A stretch of DNA of 64,000 nucleotides, from contig NRSV01000022.1 of the NCBI GenBank assembly GCA_002286855.1, forward strand, positions 276,208-340,207, in the 5' to 3' direction. Source of the DNA: Bipolaris cookei. Taxonomy: Eukaryota; Ascomycota; Dothideomycetes; Pleosporales; Pleosporaceae. Position 1 is the first letter of the stretch. The number at the start of each line of letters is the position of its first letter. The position numbers were made by a program, and so were the translations under genes. This document shows positions 1 through 12,900 of the stretch, in pieces. The notes below the pieces were generated by a model that saw only the letters and a list, made by a program, of their open reading frames with translations, had not been told where the DNA came from and ran no database searches.

Positions 1-169
1 TTTTGCGCCATACCAGTATTCTGCGGTACGCGCATTAAGAGACAGATGAAGTCCAGATTGAGAAAAAAAAGGACGTGAAACAAATGTCTTGAAATTGATT
101 TGAGCAGTTTTGCACATTAAATATTGTTTTTCATGTTGGGCAAAATTTTAAGAAGATGAGGGGCTTTAA

Positions 170-1193
170 TTATGTATCCGCCTTCTTCGCAGCCATCATT
201 TGCCGATATGCATCAATCATTTTCTGGCGCTCCTCGCCCAGCTCCTCTCTCTTTCGTAGACTACCAGCAGAATTAGGTATGTTAGCAACTTTTGCGCCCG
301 CACCATTCTTGACCTTGAAGATTTCTCTTGGTGTCTTTGTAAAAATTGGAGGAGCATGAACGATATCGTTGAGTCCCTTTCTTTCCTCTCTCTTCTTCTT
401 GAGGGCCTCCCATTCGTCTTCGCTGTCATGTGCGACTTCGCCGACCTTGAGCTTGCGCTTGCCCTTTTTGGCCTTCTTCTTCTTGCCGTCTACGGTTCGC
501 TTTGTGGAGAAGTCGGCGGCGTGGTCTTCCCACATGGCGTCTAGCTCGTCTTCTTCTTCCTCTGCTAGTTCCCTTCGCTCCATTTCCTTTTCACGTAACC
601 TTGCTTCCTCTTCTCTCCATCCTTTTTGTAGACGCTTAAGTCTCCGCTCGTGCTTGGTGACGCGGTGGTCGCTTAGGCCGGCAATCTTCTTGCCAGATTT
701 TGCGATACCTGATAGTGGGAGGGCCTGATCTACACGCGCACGGAAGTCTGCCATGGACTCTCCGGGGTGGATCTTCAATGCGGGGGCTGGCTGTGTTGGC
801 TGCTCGTCGGTCTTGGTACTCTTTTCTTCCTTGCTTGCATCTGCGACTGTGTTCGGTTGTTGCTGCTGCTTCTTCTGTTTCTTGGGCTTCACGGAGCCAT
901 CGTCAAGGCCTGAGCGCTTTTTCTGGGGGCCACTGGAAAAGGCCATGAGGCGCTGAAAGGCCTTGGGGGTGTCGTCTGCGCCATATCCTTCGACCTGGGC
1001 TACTTTTCGCTTCTTGGTCTTTGGAGCGCTGTTGAATGTACGGGTCTTGCCGACGGCGAGAGGAGCGGCGTGGAGGGTGGGTGGGAGGTCGAATCTACGG
1101 GGTGGTGTTAGGGCTAGCGGGGTGCCAGCAGTCGGACAGGTGTGTGACGTACTGCGACTCGTCGTCTTCGATGCGCCTGTGCTTGTGAGGCAT
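170..1193 (-). CDS. Conserved lysine-rich nuclear-type protein, function unknown
   Basis: Two exons on the minus strand: 1193-1153 and 1094-170, with a 58-bp GT..AG intron at 1095-1152, giving about 321 residues. The start is chosen because splicing yields MPHKHRRIEDDESQFDLPPT, the conserved opening of a Pezizomycotina family; the longer unspliced reading frame up to 1306 is spurious. The protein is very rich in Lys, Arg and Glu, with several KKKRK-like nuclear or nucleolar signals, a long charged helical stretch in the second half (residues about 180-260), and a conserved C-terminal part with APPIFTKTPREIFKVKNGA and a final REELGEERQKMIDAYRQMMA helix. No enzyme motif is visible. The composition suggests a nucleolar or ribosome-biogenesis role, but that is inference. 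It diverges from AIM6 across a 1.3-kb gap. Confidence 0.8.
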
Positions 1194-2531
1194 GGTGGGC
1201 GGCGGGCGTCGGGTAGGATACAGCAACGGGCGGTAGTGGTCGCGGTCGCAAAAAAGTTGGTGACATGGGGCAGGGATGTTGGAGAAAGAAGACGTGGACC
1301 CTGCAATGCTTGGCAGGCTTAGCGAACGTCACGCAGCTTCAACCCCGCAGTGCGTTTGCATTTGGATGTGCTTTCTGCAGCGTCTTCCAAAATAAGCCGT
1401 GCAGTAGATTATTGCCTGTGGCTTAACGGCCAAATAGCACCGCCCGGATGGTGTGGCTGACATGACACAGTGGCTCCGAAAGTGCCGCACATACGTGGAC
1501 ATGGCTCCCATAGGCCTGTAAGCTCGCATCCGCACGTCCAAAATGCCGCAGCAATAGGCTCAACCCATAGTTTCGCAACTAATGACATTTTTTGGAACCT
1601 GTTGCGACAGACTTCGGCCCGACTGCTCGTCCAGCACCAGTCTGACATGCGCACCCTCCTCAGCGACCACGCCGTCTAGCATACTCTGCGTACTTACTGT
1701 ACACCGACGGTGACGGCATGTGCTCCGGCCATATCCACTGGCCGAGTAAGCTGGACAAACGTGCTCTTCTGCTGCTATAACTATCGTCATCACCTGCCCA
1801 GCTGTATGTCCACCTGAGGCGCTGCCCTTTGCCTAACCTGTCTGCAACTCTTGTCTCCATCCACCAATCAGAAGCCCGCCTGAGGTTGCGTGCCTGTACT
1901 CGCTCTCAGACTGCACAACTCTTGCCCACCGCGTAGCACACGTGTAGAAAGCCTGCACACATCCTTTCCAAGCTCTGGTTATTTTCCCCACACCGGATCC
2001 CTTGTAGTTTGCACCCCGTTTCGTTGCTGGTTTGGCTGGTCGCACCCCGTTTCGCAATAAGAAGCTTCTGAAACCCGTCCTGTTTCTTGCGCACGCCCAC
2101 TCCAAACCTCCTCTCGTTTGACTCCAGCTTACTGCCACCACCCGGCTGTCACTTGGCCACCGTCGGCGGCCGTGGTTCCTGCATCTGGACGCAGCTCTTA
2201 TCGACAACTCGTGGACGTGCATTGCCCCGGTTTACTATCAGCCTCAAACGCACAGTCGCCGCCATCAACAGTCTGGACCTCGTAGCGGGACGTCTGCAGC
2301 GCCATTGCCCAGCTATTGAACAGGAAGGTGTCTTAAAATCAGGATTTTCCCTTCCGAACCGCAGAGTCCTTTTAGAAGCACTTCGTCCCCTCCATTGCTG
2401 CTCCAAACAACTACGACGACGAATAATCAACAGGGGCGCTGCATAGTCGCTTCCAGTTGCCTTTGCCCCACGCTCAGGGTCCAGTTGACAGATCTTGTGA
2501 AATCCCCGCTGCCAATTGGCTCGTGCCTGAC
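1194..2531. other. Intergenic region between divergent genes
   Basis: This is the shared upstream region of the lysine-rich protein (-) and AIM6 (+). Short open frames on both strands have no family resemblance and overlap each other. I see no repeat, RNA gene or transposon here. Confidence 0.6.
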
Positions 2532-3981
2532 ATGGCTGCAACATCACGACCACTCACCACCCAGCCTCTCCTGCGCCACGTCTCTCCCAGCCCAGCCCCT
2601 TCCTTCGCCAAGCAGCCTGTACCACCATTTCCCCTGCATGCGCTCGAGGATGGGAATGGAGCAGAGTATATCTCCGATGATGAAGAAGACACCGACGACA
2701 TAAAACCCCGACGACCTAGTTTTTGGCAACGCCTGAGAATGAGCATCCGGAGACGGAATGGAAAGCTGCGCGTCGATGATGACTTTGGCCTCGTGCGATT
2801 ACCAGACGAAAAGAAGCAAACCCCCAAATACCGATTCCAAAAGAAGCATGCTGCCAGAGCCTGTGCTGTCATCCCGTTATTGGTAATCATCTTCTTGTAA
2901 GTGCCCGTCGTACACGTCTCGCTTCATGACAGAGCCCCGCATTCCCTCGTGACCAAAGGCCTAATAAGCTAACTTTCGTAGTGGTGTCCTTCACATTGTC
3001 AATGTGCTACTAGGATACATTCCTGTGTTCCTCGACGACCATGCATTACCAGGCTTGGATTGGAATCAATATGATGAGGCGCAACGACTGGACATCACAC
3101 GTGATGTAACGCCTGTACCATGTCATTCACACAACGACTACTGGCGCCGAGTCCCACTGTACGACGCCCTCCATTGGGGCTGCACTGGCGTCGAAGCCGA
3201 CGTCTGGCTCTTCGACGATGAGCTGTTTGTTGGCCACAACACCAACGCCCTCACGCAGAACAACACCTTCCGATCCATGTACGTCAATCCACTGACGGCA
3301 ATGCTCGACCATAAGAACAACGTAAGCGACTTCGCAACCCCATCCACAGCCAAAAACGGCGTTTTCGACACCGAGCCCTCACAAACCCTCGTCCTCCTTG
3401 TCGACTTCAAAAACGACGGCCACGCCATCTTCCCCGTCGTATCCAACCATCTCTCCGCCCTGCGCGAAAAGGGCTACCTAACCTACTTCAACGGCACATC
3501 CGTCGTCTCGGGCGCCATAACCGTCGTCGCCACCGGCAACGCCCCCTTCGACCTCATCACCGCAAACTCCACCTACCGCGACATCTTCTTCGATGCACCC
3601 CTCGACAAACTAAACAACACATCCTCGTCTTCAGACACTATTACGCCCGACGGCCAGGGAACCGTAGGCACAACCCCCAACTCCCATTTTGACAGTACAA
3701 ACTCATACTATGCCTCTGTCAACTTTGGCTCGACAATCGGTTGGCTCTGGTTCGGCCGTTTGTCTTCTGCCCAACTTGGCAAAATCCGCGATCAGATCCG
3801 CGTCGCTGAGGAGCGCGGTCTTAAATCCCGCTACTGGAGTGCGCCGAAATGGCCGATTGGCCTGCGCAATCGTATCTGGAGGGTGCTGGTTGAGGAGGGA
3901 GTTGGGTACCTCAACGGCGATGATTTGAAGGGTATGACCGAGTTGGACTGGGCTGTTAAGAAGCACTGGGGTGTTTTGTGA
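2532..3981 (+). CDS. AIM6: AIM6-like PLC-like phosphodiesterase superfamily membrane protein
   Basis: Two exons, 2532-2896 and 2982-3981, joined across an 85-bp intron (GTAAGT..TAG) that restores the frame through FGVLHIVNVLLGY; 454 residues. The N-terminal ~100 residues are Pro- and Arg-rich and probably cytosolic. One membrane segment lies at about residues 108-138 and is split by the intron. The rest is a PLC-like phosphodiesterase (TIM-barrel) domain starting with CHSHNDYWRRVPLYDAL (His172-Asn173), followed by GVEADVWLFDDELFVGH, which supplies the Glu/Asp and second His of the metal site. The family is that of yeast Altered Inheritance of Mitochondria 6; its substrate is not established. 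The start at MAATSRP is preferred over an upstream in-frame ATG at 2457 because the family begins near here; this is a judgement. Confidence 0.85.
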
Positions 3982-4485
3982 TGAATCTCTTTTCTTATTT
4001 GTTTGTTTTGCGCATTGTGTCTTTCTGTTTTTTTCTTTGAAGATACCCCCTTATCGATGATTTGTCATGTAAAGAATTTCGAGATGTCAAGAGTAGTAGG
4101 ACTCTCATATTTAGATAGAATATAGAATCTTGCTCCTTGAATTCCGCTGCTTTCTTTGTGTCGATCGTGACATCGTTTGTCTCCTTTTTCTCTCATTTTT
4201 TTGGTACATGGACTGAACAGTTTTACACACGAGTATACATGCGCCATGAGCGCCATACAATCTATAAGCAGCACTTTCGATATGCATGTGTCCAATGGCA
4301 CACGTGGGGAGTTGAGAAAAAAAAACCAAAAAAAAACCAAAAGAAAAGGCAACAAAATGCCGTGGTACATGTATGTCCTCCCCTGCCGTCGCCGCCGTCA
4401 CATAAAGCATGTTTCCGTCTTGTTCCTCATTTCAACGTCAAGAGAGAAAAAGCTCCCCTCAGGGAACATAGAAGAAGAATGGAAT
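3982..4485. other. Convergent intergenic region (AIM6 / MGM1 3' ends)
   Basis: This stretch holds the 3' regions of two converging genes. It is T-rich with several A-runs around 4315-4340, consistent with 3' UTR and polyadenylation sequence. No gene is visible. Confidence 0.6.
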
Positions 4486-7403
4486 CTAAAACATACTCCA
4501 GCCCTTCTTCCTCCTCTCCCGATCCCCCCTCTCCTCTCTCCGCCCCATCATACGCTTCTCCCTCTGCTCCAACTGACGTAGGCCTTCCATCTCCTTGAGC
4601 ACGTGCTCAAGCAAGTCCTTGCGACGCACGACATCGAGATGGCGTTTAATCTTTGGATCTTCCTTTGCGAAACGCTCGATTTCATCTTGTGAGAGGCCGC
4701 GGCCGAGGCGGGCATCGAGTTCGCGGGGGAACTAGCAAAAAAGGTGGGTTAGGTGGATGGGAGTGTGAAGAGGGAAAGGGGAAGAAGCTTACAATATAGT
4801 AGAATTTCGAGAGCAATTCAGCATCGAGGAAGAGATCAGCGGTTGTGGTTAGTTTGTCTGCAACGGCATCGAGAAAGACTTCGGGGCAGTGGTATTTATT
4901 TTTCTTGCTGGCGCATTGTTTGCTCTTGACGGCTGTGAGACGGAGTTTGAGGACGTCGATGCGGTCACGGAGGAAGACTGCTTCACGTCCTGTTTTGGAT
5001 CTGTCAGTATACCTATGTTAACATGAACAGTCTTGGGTCCATACCCTTTGCTAGAAGTGCAGAGCTGAAGCCACCAGCTCCACCGACACCATCGCCTTCC
5101 AAGACAACCTGGCCGCTTCGCACGCGGTCGATAAAGGTCATGACATCTCTGACTTTCTTGCGGCCGCCAACTTGGTCCTCGAGTTGCTTGACGGCTGCTT
5201 CTACAACCTTTAGCTCTTCTTTGAGCACCGCCGTCACGTTCTCTCTGCCCTTGGCCCATTCGCTGTCCTCGACTTCAATCCGGTATTTGTACGGTTTGAT
5301 ACAAATCTCCAGCTCATCTGAAATATCATAAGAGAGGTCTTTCAGTATAGAGTTCGACGCGTCGGTAATAGCTTGTCGGGCAAAAGGGTGCGCGACAAAG
5401 CGTGAGTTTGTGATGAGACGGTCAATGTGAGCTTGAAGTGCGCTTGCAACAACATTGGTCGCTAACCGTCCAACACCAAGTTTTGTCAGGGCAGCGCTGG
5501 AGCTGTCGAGCTTGATTCGCCAGATCTGGTCCTCTCCGTCAATGTCTGCCTTTACAAGGTTGCTCAGAGGATCGGTTTCTGGGAAAGGAACGTTGAGGTC
5601 ATCAAAAGGCCTGTTCCAGTAGCGTTGCGCAAGCAAGTTAAGTACTTGTTGGTCTAGCTCGTGCTTCAGCAGGTCCCGAACTTGTTGACGACCAAACTGT
5701 TCTGTAAAGCCTCGGAATGAGTGCTTGAAAGCGTCGAGTGACTCAGCCAGGTACGACTCGGCGCTAATAGGTCGCTCGTTGTACTGCACTTTGTACTCGT
5801 ACCTTGCCTCTTCGAGCTCTCTCTGAATAGCCTCGCTGGTCGTCTTGAGACTGCCAGCCATTGTCTGTTCAAGCACATGCATGAGCTTCTTCTTGAGGTT
5901 CTGAGTACCCACGGCGAGCTCCGGTCGTTCAGAGAACTCGGGGTGTGATGAAAAGTACGCATTCTCGTTCTTCGTAATGGCGTTGGAGATGTTGCCATTG
6001 CCGCGACTGAACAGCTTGGAGCCACCTGTACCAGGTGGTACACGGCACACAACTCCAACATAGCCCAGACGGAGAGCATACTTTTGGTCGTTCAACAGGC
6101 TAGCGCCGCGGTCGGCGTCTACAAGATCCATCTTTGTAATGACGCCAATGGTCCTCTCACCACGGGGGTCCACTCTCCTAGATGCTCGCAGCGCGGTGCT
6201 GTTAGCTAGATCTACGTCGGCTGCTGAGATAGCGAGAATGACATTGGGTGCTCTGATGTACTTGTCGCAAAGCTGGGCAATCTTCTCCTTGAGCTGCGGG
6301 GGCTGGTCCCGGCCAACGACCTGGATGTATCCTGGAAGATCGATCAAGGAGAGATCTGGCACGTTTGGCGAGTAAATCCTCAACTGGATGGGATCGTCGG
6401 ACACACAGTCGCTGGCCGGTACAGCTAGGTTAAGGTCCATCAGTGTCTTCTGGACCTGACCAAAGTCCGTTACCTTGCCCAGACCAATGGCGGGGAACTC
6501 GCAGTACTCTGCACGCGCGTCAGGGGTATTGACAAGCGTCAACTCAATGGGCCGGCGAGTAACCATATTGTGCCCCTTGGGGAGGAACTCATGGCCAACG
6601 ATAGCCTCGAGGACCGAACTCTTTCCGGAGGACTGCGATCCAATAACGACAATTGACGGCAGTGTGAGTGATTCGGACTGTCCCACAGTCTGTAGCAGTC
6701 CACGTATCTCAATCATCTTCTTGGTGAGCATCATCATTTGCTCGTCCCGCGCAATCTTTTCTCCATGCTGTCTGTCCTCATCGTCGTCGTCTTCCTGTGA
6801 GTATCCAAAAGCAGCTGCACCAGATGCACCAGCGGCGGCAGTGCCAGAGCCGCCCTGTTTGGGCTCCTCCGGACCTCTACTACCACCACTGCCTCCTGCA
6901 CCACCTGATTCATCTTTAGCGAGAAGCTTTTGCAGCCAGTCTGGGTATTGTATGTTCTCAAGTTCATCCTTGGTCGACTTGAACCCCTTTTCTATCTGGT
7001 CGAAGAATCCACTTGCCGTATCAATTGCCCCGCCAGCCAACTCGGAGGCGCCATCTTTGGTGCGGTGGAAGAGGTCGAGTGCAAAGGTGCCTGCCTGGCC
7101 TGCCTGGTACTGGATATACGAGGCGCCAGCGATGATAGCCCCTCCGGTGGCGGCACCCACAGTCGCAAACTTGCCCACGAGTTTAGGTATCACTCTCGCA
7201 AAGGATATCGATCGCGTGGCGGGGACATTGTGCAGTGCGTAGCTACCCAGGGGCCATGGCCGGCGCTTCACAAGCCTGAGTGCGGCTTCGTTTCGCAAGA
7301 GTCCGCCGGCGGGGAGCGAATGTGTAGTGTAGAAGCGTGGAGTGAGGAGCGGTGAACGGCGTGCGAGGGGGGCAAGGCGGCCCGCAACGAGCCTGCCGCT
7401 CAT
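4486..7403 (-). CDS. MGM1: Mitochondrial dynamin-like GTPase Mgm1 (OPA1 homologue)
   Basis: Three exons: 7403-5045, 4989-4793 and 4731-4486, with introns of 55 and 61 bp; about 933 residues. Mgm1 is the inner-membrane GTPase that drives inner-membrane fusion and cristae shaping. The N-terminus is an Arg-rich mitochondrial presequence; a hydrophobic, Gly/Ala-rich segment at about residues 77-98 is the inner-membrane anchor of the long form. The GTPase domain shows G1 GSQSSGKS (255-262), G3 DLPG (355-358) and G4 TKMD (423-426). Middle and stalk regions follow, and the third exon ends in a charged assembly helix. A Gly/Ser/Asp-rich linker (about 164-212) precedes the GTPase domain. The two short C-terminal exons are supported by strong conservation, for example AVKSKQCASKKNKYHCPEVF. 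UreD lies 303 bp upstream on the same strand. Confidence 0.95.
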
Positions 7404-7706
7404 GTTTGCGACGACGAGAGAGCGAGGATAGGGATTTGGTGTAGCATAGGATCTGGTGTCTTGCTATCACACGCGGTTGACAACGTTGCACGCTCTCGAA
7501 GAGGCGGCTATGCACGTCACACTCGACTTTCGGTGCGCTGAGCAAAGGTGCTTGGGCCATGCGCCCGCGTGGGGCAGTTCCAGGGCTCCCCTCCAGTCGT
7601 CTCGCCAACTCAAGACGGACAACACATGGACTAGACAGCGCAACACGTCGGGTGAATGGCTTCTGCTATCTGACTATTGCCTAGTTTTCCATTCCTCATC
7701 CACGCC
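7404..7706. promoter_or_regulatory. Upstream region of MGM1, short gap after UreD
   Basis: These 303 bp separate the UreD stop from the MGM1 start on the same strand, so they must hold the UreD 3' end and the MGM1 promoter. No specific site stands out. Confidence 0.4.
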
Positions 7707-8726
7707 TCACTTCAGGCACAACAGCGCTCTCTCCCCAAAGAGCCTCGGCACTGAGTTCTCTTCCTTGATCATGTCCCTCAACCAATTCCTTGAGCCCTCG
7801 ACCTCCCTGCTTGCAAACTTGACCAGCATAAAGCCCCTGACATTTGCCGCACTCCATATCAGACCATCCGCCTTCTCTCTCTGTTGCCTTGCATGTCGCC
7901 TTTGCTCGTGTGGCAAGAGTTCGGGCTGCACGCTGTCCCCCCAATTTCTACCGCCAATACGCGGCAGTGCCTCGAATTCATCCAAGAAGAATTTGGAAAG
8001 TGATGAGAACACGGGTCCGCGAATAATCACGGTACCGAGAACAGAGTAGTTGTCCATCCGTGAGGCGAGCGGCATCCCAGTTCTACCATGCTTGTCTAGA
8101 ATTAGATTGTCCCGTACAAGAAGCCTCTTCTTCCCTGCCTCGTCGAGCGTCCACACTTCATTCCGGCTCTTGTATTCGAAAATATTCCAGTTCTCGCCCC
8201 GTGCAGAGCGACCACTCGTGACCCAGTCGCACACACAGATATTGCCATGGCCTTTGTCGAGATGGTAGATCTGGGATTGGGAAAAAGCTGTGTGGGCAAA
8301 TGGCTGGACAGGGTCTGGAAGATACACCAAGGCAGCATTGTGTTTCAGATGCACCGTCATGCGTTGTCGGGAGACCAGCTCTGGACTGGGTGTCTTGAAG
8401 ATCTTGGTCGAGCCTTGGGTTAATAGGATGAGCCGAGCCTTGCTATCCAATTTGACCTCCAAGTCGATACTGTCTCCGGCGACAATGCCACCGCCGTAGG
8501 TAAGTAGGAAGACTGTGTGTATCAGACCTGGTGTTAGAGGCCTGGCCTCGCTATTTTCCTGGTCGTCATGGCTTGGTGGTGGCAGAGGATCCGGCGCAAC
8601 TAGCTTGAGTGGATATTGATACGAGACTGTCCCGAGAACAGGCTTGTCTTGGGATAATAAATTGATGATGATAGATCCATGGCCGGGCTTGGATGTAGAG
8701 ACGCCAAAAGGTGAGTGGAAGACCAT
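7707..8726 (-). CDS. ureD: Urease accessory protein UreD
   Basis: A single uninterrupted exon of 339 residues. UreD (UreH in some bacteria) binds apo-urease and, with UreF and UreG, helps load the nickel centre, allowing urea to be used as nitrogen. The sequence shows the family hallmarks: an N-terminal beta-rich start, the LLTYGGGIVAGDSIDLEVKL block followed by LILLTQGSTKIFKT, and a conserved C-terminal ERALLCLK end. The length fits fungal UreD. Its neighbours (MGM1, TFC3) are unrelated; fungal urease genes are normally scattered. A TGATAAG-type GATA-factor site, the class bound by nitrogen regulators of the AreA family, is visible near 9357, about 630 bp upstream, but its use is inference. 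Confidence 0.93.
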   Translation of the reverse strand: MVFHSPFGVSTSKPGHGSIIINLLSQDKPVLGTVSYQYPLKLVAPDPLPPPSHDDQENSEARPLTPGLIHTVFLLTYGGGIVAGDSIDLEVKLDSKARLILLTQGSTKIFKTPSPELVSRQRMTVHLKHNAALVYLPDPVQPFAHTAFSQSQIYHLDKGHGNICVCDWVTSGRSARGENWNIFEYKSRNEVWTLDEAGKKRLLVRDNLILDKHGRTGMPLASRMDNYSVLGTVIIRGPVFSSLSKFFLDEFEALPRIGGRNWGDSVQPELLPHEQRRHARQQREKADGLIWSAANVRGFMLVKFASREVEGSRNWLRDMIKEENSVPRLFGERALLCLK

Positions 8727-9909
8727 GGCGCGTTGCTAGCGGAGTTGAAGATGTACCATCACTCTTATATAGTCGCGAGATCCTAACCGCGCCCACGCCT
8801 TTTAATACCTAGTATAACCCGTACTGCACAAAAAAGGCTCTTTAGTGCTACTAATGCATTATCCAGCTTTTTTTAAAAATATTACTATCTCAATACGGAG
8901 TGCGAAAGGTGTGTAAGAATGTCGTTTTCTGTCTGTACGGCAGTGCCAAGCTAAGTTGAGGGTATCGATAGAATCACGTGAGCCCTCGTTAATATCAGGC
9001 CTAGTTCACGGATACTTAACGTCTTTCTCTCACCTCCCTTCGATGTACCCTCTCTTTCATTCAACTCACTACCACACATCCCTTAAACTCCTCGTTGGTA
9101 ATTGTGCGACCTGTACTCGACTGGAGCGAGCTACAGAAAGTTGCTCTACCTTCACAGGTGCCGCTTTGGCGTCTTCCATAGCACATCTTATAGTAATACA
9201 CTACTCTACCCTATAATAATATGACCGCTGGTGAATCCCCGCTGTCATGTTTTTGTTTCCCAACTTTCTGTTTCGCTCGATGTGCAAGTCACGTGACATT
9301 GTCTTGGTATTTTTCGAAATTACAATCACTCGGCTTTGAGCTTAACGGCTGAGGACTTGATAAGAGGTTGCATAGCCGAAACCAACAAGCCTAACTTACA
9401 CAAGCAGACATCGGTCCATCACCTCTTGCATGAGCCATAAGAACAGCCAGTGAGTCACCCAGCACAAACATGCGTGCACTCACTTGCTATGTCGCCAGGC
9501 GTGAGCGCGGACCATGACGCCAAGACCCGATGCGGGGGGAGTTCCGGTTCTCTGGACTCTTTTTTCGCACTCATAGGACCCCACCAAAGCGCAGCCAGAA
9601 AATCTACCGATTCGACCATAACCTGCGCGCGTTCGAAACTTGTTCGGGACAACGCCAACCTGCTGTACATTCACCAAGGCAACCTGGACCTTTTTGCCTC
9701 CCTTCTCGAATACGCCAACTTTTGCGCGCCAGAGTGCGGCCCCGCTGCCAGCAAGAGCCAGTCACATCTCCCAGCCAACCTTGCAGCCTGTTGCAGCCTG
9801 TTGCAGCGCGTGTTCGAAACGCTATCCCGTCACCTTTTGACATGCGTTAGCAGCATCCGGCCGTCTTTTCCTTGACGTGCGGTCGCAGGAAAAGAACGGG
9901 CGGAATACA
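8727..9909. other. Divergent intergenic region UreD / TFC3
   Basis: This 1.2-kb region lies upstream of UreD (-) and TFC3 (+). It holds a GATA-type site (TGATAAG) near 9357 and a small tandem repeat of TTGCAGCCTG at about 9781-9808. A 141-codon open frame at 9450-9875 has no family resemblance and lies just upstream of TFC3, so I treat it as non-coding leader. Confidence 0.5.
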
Positions 9910-12900
9910 ATGGCGACCGGCTTGGATGAGCTTTTGGATTTTTTGCTCTCAGAAATTGCTCTCCTCGGGGTTCAAGGTATGCATGACTCGCTGCACGCGT
10001 TCTCGCTTTGAGATTACATCAGCCACCATTTGCCCGCGTTACCACTATTACTTTGATATAGTACTCTACCCTTTGTTTGCTTGTTGGTATTTGAAAAAAT
10101 TTCATCTCTGAGAATTTTCTGTCTTCTCACTGTTCCAGCATATATTCTAGCGGCTTCACTCTTCCATCGTGCTTGACTTTACTAGACGTCAACCGCTAAT
10201 CCTTGTATAGGTGCAAGCAGCGCAGACTTTCGTCGTTTCATTCAAAACTTTTACAGTCAACGTCAAGATGATGCGCAATCCAAATTCGATGACCAGAGCG
10301 AGAAGTCTCGGTCAACAAACGGTCTTGGCCGCAAGTTCTATGAACGCACCTGGCAATGGCTCACTAATCATCCGGACATTCGCATTGTCTACAAGGCAGA
10401 GGTTCAGAACTACACCCTTTCTGAGTTCGAAGCGGCCGAACTACATGAGACTGGCACCATTGGAGATACATATGCAGCAGAGTCCGGCCATGGCTTGAGC
10501 ACTTCTGCAATCAAGAGAGTACATCCTTCAAAGACCTTGAGCGAGCTGAGAGAAGCCCTGCGGCAGAGAATTCATGGCGAGGAAGGCGGGCCTAGAATGC
10601 CTTCTAGTCTACCGAATCAAGCTATAGCCTCACTGTCTGCTGGTCGGCCGTCTCACAGTGTGGTAGAAGCCCCACAGACCACAACAGCAATTTTTGATGA
10701 GCCCAACTCGAGTATGACTGCGCCTCGTCTGTACACAAGTCAAAATAGAGTTTGGCAGGCATTGACTGGCCATGGAATTGATCTGAAGAAGGTCCCAAGT
10801 ATGGAATTTGTACTACTTTCACTCATCGCTGCTCGCGGTGCTGCTGGTATTACCCAGCCGGAGCTCATTGCTATCAGCGGTCAGGACAAGAGATCTGTGC
10901 CGCACAGAACAGATGAGCTGGCCCGTAAAAATTACATATCCAAGTATCCTGTTCAGTCCAACAAGATGCGGACAAGTCTTTGCATTCATACAAAGTTCGT
11001 ATCTCAGAACGCTTTCATCGAGTCCAGTGCTGTGGAGGATGTATACCAAGATGATGGAACATTCGTAGTCAGAAGCTTTGCTCAGTTGCTATACAATAAA
11101 GTGGGTGAAGGGGGTATTGTTCCCACGCGAACTATCAGACAGAAGCTGGTTAGTGTATTGCGAAAAAGCGCATATACCTTGCTAATATCCCTAGGGCGTA
11201 CCAATGTCAGCATGGAACAAGCGGGCTACACAAGGTGCCCTAATTCGATTAGATCAGAGCGGAATGATAAAGCGACGCAGGATTCGTAAACAAAAGTCTG
11301 AGGATGCTTGGATCACCTGCATTCAGGTACTGCGTGCGCCAAGAGAAGAAGATCTCAAGAATCTTGGTTTTCGACGAACAATCAATCCCGCCGATGGATC
11401 GGGTGCAGAGCCGCTCGACGAAAGCGCTGATGGTGATGACATAATGAAAGACCTTGAAGACGACATGCTAGACGATTGTGAACCCAGTGCCGATCCTCAA
11501 AACAATGCGTCTTCTACCGAAAAACCTGAAACTATACCTCCGCAATGGACACCGGATCACTTTCTCCCTAACACAGTCTTCAATGCTGTCGCACTGGGTG
11601 GTCCACGTGGATGGGATGCCGAGACTTTGCGCGATCGAATCGTCGGACCATTCTGGAGGCGTCCAATGGAATCATATTTCTCCCGCATAACAAATGACTG
11701 GGAGAAAACGCAACCGCTCCATCTTCGACATCTGGCCGTCATTCGAGACCAAGGTGTGACCGATGAGAAGAAATTTCTCCATTACGTCTATCGTACATAT
11801 GCCAATTTCGAAAAGGCTGTAGAGCTTCAATATGCTCATTGGGAAGGTGTAGCCAATTTCGGGCCTGGTGAGGTGTTTGATCCTACCAGTAACGGTGCAG
11901 TCTTGGATGCTTGGGGTTTCCCTACTATCAAGCCAAGCAACCTAGTACGAGGATCTGGTTCAGCAACATTGTCCGAGGCTGGCGCAGTTATTGTAAAGCA
12001 ACGCAAATATGGCTCCCGATGGGACAATGCGTTGGGACAAGAGATCAGCTATCAAAAGCCTTCGAAAACTGTGCCGAAAGTGAAAACACCGCGCAAACTA
12101 GGTCGACCTAAAAAGGTTGCAAAAGCTGTCAAAGAAAAGCCTGTCAAAGTAGCCAAAGACCCGAAACCGCCGAAGAAAACCTCGGGACTTTCCCTCACAT
12201 CTGAAGAGATGAGGTCGCTAGGCCTAGATCCTAATGTTCGTTTGAGCAAAAGTATCCAGAGGCAGATCCTTGCACATCGTCAGATGACAGGAGATCCGAC
12301 GTCGCTACCAGACGCGGTTGTGCAAGACCATGCTAAGCGCCAACTCAGTGTACCTCTTATGACAAAGGAGGAGCGCGTAGCGGCTGGTTTGTCTGCAAGA
12401 GGACGTTTGGGTATAGAACAAGAAAACAAGATCCGAGAGGAGCGCGGGCTGCCCAAGTTAGTCAAGAAAGAGAAGAAGCGAGTAACGAAAACGAACAAGG
12501 AGCCAACATTGCTCAGCAAGCAGCAAAGAATAGCACTAGGCTGGAAGGACCACGGTCGGTTACCACAAGACCTTATCGAAGGTCTTCGTCGGGAGCGAGA
12601 GGAAGGCATTGCTCTTGAAGATTCGAAGGTCATTGCCAAGTATATGGACGAGATGAGGGCAAAAGCTTCGTCGTCAAATACACCCAAAAAAGCCAACGGA
12701 CCCACTCGAAAACCCGTTGAAACAACAGAAGAACTTGACGAACTCCAGGAGAATCAAACCACGGACGAAGTATCAAGGTCCAGTTCCACAGAGCAGGAGT
12801 TTCTGGAAAATTCTTTGCTTCACAGCGTCTCAGGGAAGCGGAAGGCTAAGAACCCAGTAACCACCCCAGTGTCGATGAAAAAGCGGCGCAAGGGAATAAT

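Noticed and set aside
6475..7242. 255-codon plus-strand open frame
   Set aside because: It is antisense to the MGM1 GTPase and linker region and has no family features.
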